Origin: Bacillota bacterium
GTDB lineage: Bacteria; Bacillota; Clostridia; Acetivibrionales; DSM-1351
Assembly: GCA_023392075.1 (NCBI GenBank)
Contig: JAEVZU010000132.1
Coordinates: 1-10,462 of the forward strand
Length of the DNA stretch: 10,462 bases
Reading direction: 5' to 3'
Made by a program: the position numbers and the translations under genes
Shown here: piece after piece, positions 1 through 5,043 of the stretch
Numbering within the stretch: the first letter of the stretch is position 1
Layout of the letters: every line of letters begins with the position of its first letter
The notes under the pieces: model-generated
The model's database searches: none
Told to the model about the DNA's origin: nothing
Seen by the model: the letters and a program-made list of their open reading frames with translations, nothing else

Positions 1-661
1 TGATTACTAATCGCTGATTCTCTCCGTTTGCATCGCCAAATTTGACTGGTTTTTTTGAAATAATCGTACCATAAGTGATTTCATTTCTTCCTTCATTCAA
101 TGGACTGCTAATAATCGCAACTTGATCTTTAAAAGCCGGGGTGTTTGAGGCAATATTTAATATTCCAAAAGAATCACTGCAACTAAATTTAAGGATAGCA
201 AGATCATACTCCTCATCAGAATAAACCACTTCTGCTATAGGTAAAGTCTTATAATAGTCTCTTAACCCTATATGTTGTTCTTGCTGTGCAATGCGTTCAT
301 TATATGTTAAATCATCATAAGAGAGAACATATAAGTGTGCTGGATTGTTGTCTACGGCGTGCAGAGCCGTAAGTGCATAATATACTCCATCGGCCTCAGA
401 AAAAACCACGCCACCAAATCCAGCGCCATAGCTAAATGATTCGGCGTTTTCTGATATTGTTGCAGTTTCACTAACAATATACAAAGTTGAGGATTTCACC
501 TCATAATTAATTATTTCTTCGAAATCTACATTCTTTCTGGTACGACATATGTAATCATATAAAAAAGAACTTCCTATAATGGAGATACATACAACAGCAC
601 TAATTACAATGCTTACAATGCTTATTGTCTTTTTGCTTTTCCTTGATAATCTTTTTCCCAC
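1..661 (-). CDS. Membrane-anchored trypsin-like serine protease (S1C/HtrA-type), C-terminus cut by window edge
   Basis: An open frame runs from about 661 off the left edge (220 codons visible). Residues 1-11 are basic (RLSRKSKK), followed by a hydrophobic segment at about 12-35: a signal anchor placing the rest outside the membrane. The protease fold shows GAGFGGVVFS (79-88), then ALTALHAVD with the catalytic His near 101, EYDLAILKF with the catalytic Asp near 153, and a GRNEITYGTIIS strand (191-202) like the stretch before the active site in HtrA enzymes. The Ser motif (GNSGG type) would lie just past the edge, so activity cannot be confirmed. No PDZ domain is visible, though one could follow. 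The start is uncertain: GTG at 661 lies 14 nt after a strong GGAGG, while an in-frame ATG at 691 lacks a ribosome site and sits only a few bases after a TATAAT at 701-706. Likely role: extracytoplasmic protein quality control or processing. Confidence 0.8.
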   Translation of the reverse strand, partial: MGKRLSRKSKKTISIVSIVISAVVCISIIGSSFLYDYICRTRKNVDFEEIINYEVKSSTLYIVSETATISENAESFSYGAGFGGVVFSEADGVYYALTALHAVDNNPAHLYVLSYDDLTYNERIAQQEQHIGLRDYYKTLPIAEVVYSDEEYDLAILKFSCSDSFGILNIASNTPAFKDQVAIISSPLNEGRNEITYGTIISKKPVKFGDANGENQRLVI

Positions 662-782
662 AGCTACTTTCGCTCCCTCCTTGCATTGCATATTATCCGC
701 ATTATATAAATAATCAGCAGCTTGCCTTTTGCCGGGTATTAAGCGGTTTTGAGGTTATAATACCATGTTTTCTGATATAAAG

Positions 783-820
783 AAAGACATACCTCCCCCT
801 TGACGGAAAGGTATGTCTTT
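783..820 (-). terminator. Rho-independent terminator after the tRNA-Thr 3' fragment
   Basis: A perfect 12-bp inverted repeat (783-794 and 809-820, loop 14 nt) begins 1 nt past the CCA of the tRNA-Thr fragment. On the minus strand it is followed by a T-rich tail (TTTCTTTATAT). It would end transcripts of the tRNA cluster ahead of the protease gene. It differs in sequence from the terminator after the intact tRNA-Thr, so the two were not made by a simple duplication of the whole tRNA-plus-terminator unit. Confidence 0.8.
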
Positions 821-821
821 T

Positions 822-870
822 TGGAGCTCCCATCCAGATTCGAACCTGACCTCATCCTTACCCATGGATG
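822..870 (-). pseudogene. tRNA-Thr 3'-half fragment
   Basis: The minus strand matches the 3' portion of the intact tRNA-Thr(GGT) at 1094-1169: anticodon arm, variable loop, T arm, 3' acceptor strand and CCA. The D arm and the 5' acceptor strand are absent; beyond 870 the sequence changes abruptly to a GC-richer element. The anticodon loop carries one extra G and the T stem is damaged by a small deletion, so it cannot be a working tRNA. A displaced tRNA 3' end downstream of the intact gene is what integration into a tRNA gene leaves at the far junction; degeneration of a duplicated tRNA is the alternative. Confidence 0.8.
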
Positions 871-1051
871 TTCTGAGGCCCGCTAAGCTTCTCGCTGCTG
901 TGTCAGCTGTCGCACCTCCGGTACTCACATATCTCATATGCTCCGTTCCTCGGTGCTCGGCTTCCTTGCATCGCTTGCTTATCATGCCTCAGCCCCATTT
1001 AAGAGCGCATCCATGCTGGAGAAAAAGTATCAGTTCCATACTATTTGAAAA
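871..1051 (-). repeat. Small GC-richer repeat element between tRNA-Thr and its displaced 3' fragment
   Basis: About 180 bp with no convincing gene. It is bounded by inverted repeats: CATGGATG at 863-870 and CATCCATG at 1008-1015, plus TGAGGC (874-879) and GCCTCA (986-991). Positions 1002-1015 are an inverted exact 14-bp copy of the D/anticodon part of tRNA-Thr, the part next to the break in the 3' fragment. On the plus strand the core at 880-928 (GCTTCTCG, GTCGC, TACTCAC in order) resembles the core at 1321-1369 of the element behind tRNA-Gly, so the two belong to one family. It may be a small non-autonomous mobile element, an integration remnant, or a structured tRNA trailer; I cannot name a known family. 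Confidence 0.5.
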
Positions 1052-1096
1052 CCAAAAGAAAAGGATACCGGTTATACCGATATCCTTTTCTTTTGG
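1052..1096 (-). terminator. Terminator of tRNA-Thr
   Basis: A perfect 16-bp inverted repeat (1052-1067 and 1081-1096, loop 13 nt). The arm nearer the tRNA overlaps its encoded CCA end. On the minus strand the 3' arm is T-rich (TATCCTTTTCTTTT), typical of a factor-independent terminator just behind a tRNA. Confidence 0.8.
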
Positions 1097-1169
1097 AGCT
1101 CCCATCCAGATTCGAACTGGAGACCTCATCCTTACCATGGATGCGCTCTGCCAACTGAGCTATGGGAGC
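1094..1169 (-). tRNA. tRNA-Thr (GGT)
   Basis: A 76-nt cloverleaf on the minus strand. The acceptor stem GCTCCCA pairs with TGGGAGC, followed by T and an encoded CCA. The D arm is GCTC..GAGC, the anticodon stem CATCC/GGATG with loop ATGGTAA (anticodon GGT), and the T arm TCCAG-TTCGAAT-CTGGA. It reads ACC/ACT threonine codons. All stems are intact, so it is the functional member of the pair with the broken copy at 822-870. Confidence 0.97.
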
Positions 1170-1200
1170 AGCTATTAAGTTTTTGTGGTGCGGTCAACTT

Positions 1201-1300
1201 TCTGTATAGGCTTGTCCGCAGTTGGAACCCTTCAGGGTTCGATTCCTAAAGATTTTTATATTACGTCAGGAACCTGTTTATCAAACCTTTAAGTATTTCT
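1201..1300 (-). repeat. Diverged second copy of the tRNA-Gly trailer element
   Basis: This stretch aligns with about 1415-1518 at an offset of about 214-218 bp. Shared parts on the plus strand are TGTAYAG, then GGGTTCGATTCCT (1235-1247, exact, versus 1449-1461), then TCAGGAA, and finally the tRNA-Gly 3' end. The unit [element end + inverted T-arm + spacer + tRNA-Gly 3' end] is therefore tandemly duplicated. It has drifted strongly and no gene is visible. The copy ends near the 5' end of tRNA-Thr. Confidence 0.5.
1255..1284 (-). promoter_or_regulatory. Candidate sigma-A promoter for tRNA-Thr
   Basis: TTGATA (1284-1279) and TATAAA (1260-1255) are separated by 18 bp on the minus strand, about 80 bp before the tRNA-Thr 5' end. 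It lies inside the duplicated trailer unit; the matching position in the other copy is not promoter-like. Read-through from the tRNA-Gly promoter is the alternative. Confidence 0.45.
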
Positions 1301-1320
1301 TGGAGCGGGTGATGGGAATC
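1301..1320 (-). pseudogene. tRNA-Gly 3'-end fragment
   Basis: Twenty bases identical to the 3' end of tRNA-Gly (compare 1519-1538): 3' part of the T arm, 3' acceptor strand, discriminator base and CCA. The match ends abruptly at 1320. It lies 218 bp downstream of the intact gene in transcription order, repeating the arrangement seen for tRNA-Thr. Twenty exact bases of tRNA in the same orientation argue against chance. Confidence 0.75.
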
Positions 1321-1518
1321 ACGCACGCTTCTCGTGCTTGTGACGTCGCCCACCATTCGTTTTACTCACGGTCCGGGCTCCTACTCTCACTACAAAACGG
1401 TCGTTCAGACCCTTTTGTACAGACTCTGTCTGCCGTCCGAGCCCTCTCGGGTTCGATTCCTGAGCTACTTTCATGCATTTGATCAGGAAATTGTTAACCT
1501 TGCCTTTGGTTTTATTAC
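1321..1518 (-). repeat. Small repeat element between tRNA-Gly and its displaced 3' fragment
   Basis: About 200 bp without a plausible gene. The core at 1321-1369 resembles 880-928 of the tRNA-Thr element. The opposite part holds GGGTTCGATTCC at 1449-1460, the exact reverse complement of the T-arm segment of tRNA-Gly on this strand (1533-1544). Flipping the segment between the GGAATC and GATTCC ends would lengthen the tRNA match of the 3' fragment, just as for the Thr element. The tRNA-proximal 55 bp show no strong terminator. Confidence 0.5.
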
Positions 1519-1592
1519 TGGAGCGGGTGATGGGAATCGAACCCACGCAATCAGCTTGGGAAGCTGATGTTCTGCCATTGAACTACACCCGC
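1519..1592 (-). tRNA. tRNA-Gly (CCC)
   Basis: A 74-nt cloverleaf on the minus strand. The acceptor stem GCGGGTG pairs with CACCCGC, followed by T and encoded CCA. The D arm is GTTC..GAAC, the anticodon stem TCAGC/GCTGA with loop TTCCCAA (anticodon CCC), and the T arm GTGGG-TTCGATT-CCCAT. It reads GGG glycine codons. All stems are intact. Confidence 0.97.
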
Positions 1593-1623
1593 ACTCTATG
1601 TAGCAGGGCTAATGGACTAGAGA

Positions 1624-1653
1624 ATTATAGCATGTTTGCCTTGTCTCCGTCCA
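1624..1653 (-). promoter_or_regulatory. Candidate promoter of the tRNA-Gly/tRNA-Thr cluster
   Basis: A consensus TATAAT (1629-1624) has TGGACG (1653-1648) 18 bp upstream on the minus strand. The predicted start is about 25 bp before tRNA-Gly. It lies in the gap after the sigH stop codon at 1680; I see no clear terminator for sigH there. Confidence 0.6.
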
Positions 1654-1679
1654 GTAGCATTTAAGCCTGTTTTTGACGA

Positions 1680-2312
1680 TTATGCTTTCTGTTCTTCGAG
1701 ATATTTCTCCAATTTACGTTTTACTCGCTGTAGCGCATTGTCAATCGATTTTACATGCCTGTCCAGGTCTTCGGCAATTTCCTGATAGGATTTGCCTTCC
1801 AGGTAGGAAGTCAAAACCTCCCACTCAAGAGAACTCAGTATTTCGCCCATCTTGTTTTCAATGCCCAAAAACTCTTCCCTGTTTATAACAAGCTCTTCAG
1901 GATCGCTGATATTTTCTTCGCTGATAACATCCATCAGCGTTCTGTCGGATTCTTCATCAAAAATTGGCTTGTTTAATGAAACGTAGGAATTCAGGGGAAT
2001 GTGCTTTTGTCTTGTGGCCGTTTTGATGGCAGTGATTATCTGGCGTGTTATGCAAAGCTCCGCAAAGGCTCTGAAGGAAGACAGCTTGTCCCCTTTATAG
2101 TCTCTGATTGCCTTAAACAATCCGATCATACCTTCTTGTATAATATCTTCGCGGTCAGCTCCAATGAGAAAATATGTTCTGGCCTTAGCCCGAACAAAGC
2201 TCTTGTACTTGTTGATAAGATACTCCAGCGCTTTTTCACTACCAGCCTTAGCCTCTTGTATTACATCCTCGTCAATCATTCCGGTATACGTATGATAGAC
2301 CTCAGCCCTCAT
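1680..2312 (-). CDS. sigH: RNA polymerase sigma factor SigH (sporulation/stationary-phase sigma-H)
   Basis: Sigma-70 family factor that directs RNA polymerase to early sporulation and transition-state promoters. With the ATG at 2312 it has 210 residues, usual for SigH. Region 2 spans about 30-100 and contains the conserved core-binding and -10-recognition stretch (NKYKSFVRAKARTYFLIGAD, then EDIIQEG and FAELCITRQI). The SLNKPIFDEESDRTL linker follows. Region 4 (about 155-205) has the -35-reading helix-turn-helix (KSYQEIAEDLDRHVKSIDNA). The frame is open to an ATG at 2384, but a perfect sigma-A promoter puts the transcript start at that ATG and the extra residues are not SigH-like, so it is rejected. 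A TTG at 2324, 8 nt after a GGGGG site, is an alternative that adds four residues. It follows yacP, as in other Firmicutes. Confidence 0.95.
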   Translation of the reverse strand: MRAEVYHTYTGMIDEDVIQEAKAGSEKALEYLINKYKSFVRAKARTYFLIGADREDIIQEGMIGLFKAIRDYKGDKLSSFRAFAELCITRQIITAIKTATRQKHIPLNSYVSLNKPIFDEESDRTLMDVISEENISDPEELVINREEFLGIENKMGEILSSLEWEVLTSYLEGKSYQEIAEDLDRHVKSIDNALQRVKRKLEKYLEEQKA

Positions 2313-2389
2313 GTTAGTTTTCAATGCAGTTGCCCCCACTTTTCGGCTAGTTAAAGAATGGTAAAAATAGAGATAGACACTCATACTAA

Positions 2390-2418
2390 ATTATATGGGA
2401 CTACCCCGGTTATGTCAA
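2390..2418 (-). promoter_or_regulatory. Perfect-consensus sigma-A promoter of sigH
   Basis: TTGACA (2418-2413), a 17-bp spacer and TATAAT (2395-2390) match the housekeeping consensus at all 12 positions. It lies just after the yacP stop codon at 2422. The expected start site is near 2383, leaving a leader of about 60-70 nt before the sigH start. Confidence 0.85.
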
Positions 2419-2421
2419 GCT

Positions 2422-2943
2422 TTACTTCCCCTTGCGGATTTTATCCAGTTTTTCATAAATGTCGGGTGACACCTTTGACATAATTTCATTATTTTTTAAT
2501 GGAGGCTTGTGTTTGTACCCGTTCTCACCTGCAGCCTTCAGATCGTTTTGAATTTCCAGCCTGAATTCTCTGGGAGACACCCTTATCCCGCCCGAAGACA
2601 TTGTGATGATCTGTTCCAGGAAATCTGAGGTTACAACCTTTACAAGGTTGGATCTCCCGTGCAGGTAAACAAACCTTTCAATAAAACTGTCGGCCGTTTC
2701 ACCTTCTTTTGTATACACGACCTTGAGCTTATCAAAATCCAGAACTCTGTTGGGGCCGCCTTTTTGCATATAAGCATCAAAAACCACTATTATTTCAATA
2801 TCCTTGTAGCCCTGATAGTTGGAAAGCATATTGAGAAGCTTGTCTCTGCAATCCTCCAGGGAATCTTTTTTTAAATCAAAAAGGTCGGTCCATTGATTTA
2901 TAACATTATAACCATCTATAATCAGATACTCCATTGACCCCAT
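2422..2943 (-). CDS. yacP: NYN-domain RNase, YacP/Rae1 family
   Basis: A 173-residue protein of the YacP family (PIN-like NYN fold). In Bacillus subtilis the member Rae1 is a ribosome-dependent endoribonuclease that cuts mRNA in the ribosomal A site. The acidic metal-site segments are in order: LIIDGYNVI (Asp10), IIVVFDAY (Asp56), GETADSFIER (Asp85, Glu89) and VVTSD (Asp107). The C-terminus is basic (NNEIMSKVSPDIYEKLDKIRKGK region), as expected for an RNA-contacting tail. The ATG at 2943 has no good ribosome site, and another ATG at 2934 has GGGG too close, so the exact start is uncertain by three residues. It lies between rlmB and sigH, the conserved position. The rae1 symbol would imply cleavage activity that the sequence alone does not prove. 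Confidence 0.9.
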   Translation of the reverse strand: MGSMEYLIIDGYNVINQWTDLFDLKKDSLEDCRDKLLNMLSNYQGYKDIEIIVVFDAYMQKGGPNRVLDFDKLKVVYTKEGETADSFIERFVYLHGRSNLVKVVTSDFLEQIITMSSGGIRVSPREFRLEIQNDLKAAGENGYKHKPPLKNNEIMSKVSPDIYEKLDKIRKGK

Positions 2944-3027
2944 TACAGTCAGTATTCATGGAATGACTAAATAATAAAAACCTGATCCTTAAGGTGATAT
3001 TTATGTTATTTAATCCTTCCCTGATAA

Positions 3028-4017
3028 CTATGACCTTCCCCTTTGCTTCAATATCTCGTACATAACAATTGCGGCTGCAACTGAAGCATTTAATGAGCTT
3101 ATTTCACCCTGCATGGGAATATTTACAACAAAATCACACTTTTCACGAATGAGCTTGCCCATTCCCTCTCCTTCACTTCCTACAACAAGTGCAACGGGGC
3201 CTTTCAGATCACTTTCATAAAACGCCTTTTCGCCTGTGGCATCTGTGCCCACAACCCAGACATTGTTTTTCTTCAGATATTCTATTGTCTGGGCAATATT
3301 TGTCACTCTTGATACCGGAACATATTCCACAGCGCCGGCTGATGCTTTTGAAACCGCAGAGGTCAAACCTATGGCTCTTCTTTTTGGAATGATAACACCA
3401 TGAGCACCTACCGCATTGGCTGTTCTGAGAATTGCTCCAAAATTGTGCGGATCAGCGATTTCATCCAGAATTATTATAAACGGAGGCTGCCCTTTTTCCT
3501 GTGCAAGCTGCAATATGTCGTCAACCTCCACATATTCTTTAACAGCTACAAAAGCAATAACACCCTGATGTGATCTGGAGCTTGACATACTGTCCAGGGC
3601 ACTTTTTTCCACTTCGGTCACTATTATGCCTTTTTCTCTGGCCATAGCCACAATCTGCCGGATTGAGCCTTCACGTTCGCCTTTTATCACAAATAATTTA
3701 TTTATGGTCCTGTTGGCTCTCAATGCCTCCAAGACAGAATTTCTGCCTTCAAGCTTGTCGTTGTCTCCCAGTTGTTCCTCCTGGACCTCTGCATCCAATT
3801 TAGGCTCTCTTGGCATACGCTTCTCAGGAACAGTCCCGCCTGATCTTTTCTCCTGACGGGGTCCTTTTCTATTGCCGTCAAATTTATCCGGCTTTGATGG
3901 CCTTCTATCTCCGGAGGAACTCCTTTTATCCGATTCAAATTTAGGGCTTCTCCTGTCATTGAATGACCCTTTTTTATCACTGCGCATACTGTTTCCTGCT
4001 CTTCTTTCTCCTGCCAT
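3028..4017 (-). CDS. rlmB: 23S rRNA (guanosine-2'-O-)-methyltransferase, TrmH/RlmB family, with long disordered N-terminal extension
   Basis: SPOUT-class methyltransferase that uses S-adenosylmethionine to methylate a ribose of 23S rRNA. Residues about 86-165 form the substrate-binding domain (LEGRNSVLEAL, HQGVIAFV). Residues about 178-325 form the trefoil-knot catalytic domain: motif 1 ILDEIADPHNFGAILRTAN (with Asn192 and Arg198), motif 2 LVVGSEGEGM (277-286) and motif 3 VNIPMQGEISSLNASVAAAI (298-317). The first 80 or so residues are Arg/Lys/Ser/Gly/Pro-rich low complexity, probably a disordered RNA-binding tail; this makes the protein 329 residues against about 245-250 for compact members. 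The ATG at 4017 is supported by GGAG 5 nt upstream, so the tail belongs to the gene. It has its own promoter at 4050-4078. The precise methylated nucleotide is assumed from the family. Confidence 0.92.
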   Translation of the reverse strand: MAGERRAGNSMRSDKKGSFNDRRSPKFESDKRSSSGDRRPSKPDKFDGNRKGPRQEKRSGGTVPEKRMPREPKLDAEVQEEQLGDNDKLEGRNSVLEALRANRTINKLFVIKGEREGSIRQIVAMAREKGIIVTEVEKSALDSMSSSRSHQGVIAFVAVKEYVEVDDILQLAQEKGQPPFIIILDEIADPHNFGAILRTANAVGAHGVIIPKRRAIGLTSAVSKASAGAVEYVPVSRVTNIAQTIEYLKKNNVWVVGTDATGEKAFYESDLKGPVALVVGSEGEGMGKLIREKCDFVVNIPMQGEISSLNASVAAAIVMYEILKQRGRS

Positions 4018-4049
4018 ATAATCTCCATTCCTCTGCCATGCAGCAACAT

Positions 4050-4078
4050 AATATAGTATAAAAAGACATTTGCGTCAA
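4050..4078 (-). promoter_or_regulatory. Candidate sigma-A promoter of rlmB
   Basis: TTGACG (4078-4073), a 17-bp spacer and TATATT (4055-4050) on the minus strand, about 30 bp before the rlmB start and downstream of the mrnC stop. It would let rlmB-yacP be expressed independently of mrnC. Confidence 0.65.
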
Positions 4079-4125
4079 GTAGGGTTATTTCCTTATTAAT
4101 TAATTAATTATTTATTACTTACTTC

Positions 4126-4557
4126 TTACTCCTGACTGCTGTCTTCCACCGACATCCTCAATATATCCATCAATCTCCCGGTTTGTTTTGTGAGATACAA
4201 ATAGCCGATAAGCGCTTCATACCCTGTGGAATACCGGTAGTCAGTCACTTCAGCATGTTTTGGCACTGTTGCGGATTTTGCATTGCGCCCCCTCCTGACC
4301 ACATCCTGTTCTTCGGCAGTGAGCTTGTCCATTATACGTTTTACGATGTCGGACTGTGCCTGGGCCTTTACGTACTTAACCGACATTTTATGAAGCATGT
4401 TTACATTTGTTTTTTTATTTACAACAAGCATTGTACGGACATAGGCTTCATAAACTGCATCTCCGATATATGCCAGAACAAGAGGCTGCAGACTCATTAC
4501 TTCAATGGGTTTAATATCAAAATCTTCGCGTATATTGCCAATAATATCTTCAAACAT
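4126..4557 (-). CDS. mrnC: Mini-ribonuclease III (Mini-III)
   Basis: A dimeric RNase III-type enzyme with only the catalytic domain; in Bacillus it matures the ends of 23S rRNA. The signature is LAYIGDAVYEAYVR (catalytic Asp near residue 33) and, near the C-terminus, YSTGYEALIGYLYL, which supplies the second metal-binding Glu. There is no double-stranded-RNA-binding domain. Length is 143 residues, normal for the family. The frame can be extended to a TTG at 4569, but the bases there are the GGAG ribosome site for the ATG at 4557 (6-nt spacing), so 4557 is chosen. It lies next to rlmB, another 23S rRNA-processing gene. Unlike in B. subtilis it does not directly follow cysS: about 3.2 kb of other genes and the DnaA-box region intervene. 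Confidence 0.93.
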   Translation of the reverse strand: MFEDIIGNIREDFDIKPIEVMSLQPLVLAYIGDAVYEAYVRTMLVVNKKTNVNMLHKMSVKYVKAQAQSDIVKRIMDKLTAEEQDVVRRGRNAKSATVPKHAEVTDYRYSTGYEALIGYLYLTKQTGRLMDILRMSVEDSSQE

Positions 4558-4652
4558 TATTATCTCCAAACTGATTTTTCAAATTCCGGGTTTCCAGGAG
4601 CAATCAATACACCGGCCGGTTAATCCGGAAATTGTTCCTGATGACTACTGCT

Positions 4653-4680
4653 ATTATACACTAAAGTTATTTCAGTTAAA
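4653..4680 (-). promoter_or_regulatory. Candidate promoter of mrnC
   Basis: TATAAT (4658-4653) is preceded at 16 bp by TTTAAC (4680-4675) on the minus strand. This gives a leader of about 90 nt, with GC-rich CCGG repeats around 4615-4628, before the mrnC start. It would drive mrnC and possibly rlmB-yacP-sigH. It sits beside the DnaA-box cluster. Confidence 0.55.
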
Positions 4681-4732
4681 ACAATTTTTATCATATGGAT
4701 ACCGGTTAAAAGTTATTGTGAAAAAAACCGGT

Positions 4733-4893
4733 TTATCCACAGCTATTCATAAATTACTCAAGTTAAAGCACAGTATATTACTGATAATCTCATGTTTTTC
4801 CACAATTTATTCATAATGTGGACAGGTTTTCTGTGGATAATGTGGACTAATCTGTGTATATGTTTAAAATAGGCTTATCCGCGTTGTGAATAA
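4733..4893. other. DnaA-box cluster (possible origin or DnaA-titration site)
   Basis: Within 161 bp of gene-free DNA there are two perfect 9-mers TTATCCACA: plus strand 4733-4741 and minus strand 4832-4840. There are two one-mismatch boxes: TTTTCCACA at 4796-4804 (plus) and TTATTCACA at 4885-4893 (minus). Weaker two-mismatch copies lie at 4817-4825, 4841-4849, 4853-4861 and 4875-4883. An imperfect inverted repeat, GGAT-ACCGGTT (4697-4707) with AACCGGT-TT-ATCC (4726-4738), overlaps the first box. Together with the AT-rich 13-bp repeats at 4952-5003 the layout resembles a bacterial origin or a DnaA-binding control locus. dnaA and dnaN are not in the window, so an actual oriC is unproven. Confidence 0.6.
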
Positions 4894-4899
4894 AATAAC

Positions 4900-4923
4900 C
4901 CCAATTCAGCAGTCCAAATTGGG
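4900..4923 (-). terminator. Possible terminator of exoA
   Basis: A 7-bp inverted repeat CCCAATT/AATTGGG (4900-4906 and 4917-4923, loop 10 nt) is followed on the minus strand by a T-rich stretch (GTTATTTTATT). It lies about 120 nt after the exoA stop. The stem is short and AT-containing, so it is weak; it could equally be part of the DnaA-box region. Confidence 0.4.
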
Positions 4924-4951
4924 TGAAAAATAAAACCGAAAATATGAAATC

Positions 4952-5003
4952 AAACATATAAATCAAACATATAAATCAGACACATAAATCAGATATATGC
5001 TCC
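4952..5003. repeat. AT-rich 13-bp tandem repeats
   Basis: Units AAACATATAAATC (4952-4964), the same again (4965-4977) and AGACACATAAATC (4978-4990) are followed by a decayed unit at 4991-5003. Further relics of the period run to about 5029 (for example AACATATGAACTA at 5004-5016). The stretch is almost entirely A/T. AT-rich 13-mers next to DnaA boxes are the classical form of an unwinding element in an origin; that reading is inference. It lies just behind the exoA stop codon at 5044. Confidence 0.7.
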
Positions 5004-5043
5004 AACATATGAACTAAACAATATAAAATACGGCTGCATAAGG

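Noticed and set aside
813..1178. A 121-codon plus-strand frame over the tRNA-Thr region
   Set aside because: It runs through the tRNA-Thr fragment, the repeat element, a terminator and the intact tRNA in antisense; the repeat content explains the open frame.
1319..1567. Short frames on both strands across tRNA-Gly and its trailer
   Set aside because: They cover the tRNA and its repeat copies; no ribosome site or protein-like composition was found.
2313..2384. N-terminal extension of SigH from the ATG at 2384
   Set aside because: The consensus promoter places the transcript start at this ATG, no ribosome site precedes it, and the extra residues are unlike SigH proteins.
4090..4112. TTAA-rich microsatellite between rlmB and mrnC
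   Set aside because: It is a short low-complexity TTAA run in an AT-rich spacer, not an evident binding site or element end.
4952..5029. CRISPR-like array
   Set aside because: The units are 13 bp and directly adjacent without unique spacers, and no cas gene is present; they are simple AT-rich tandem repeats.
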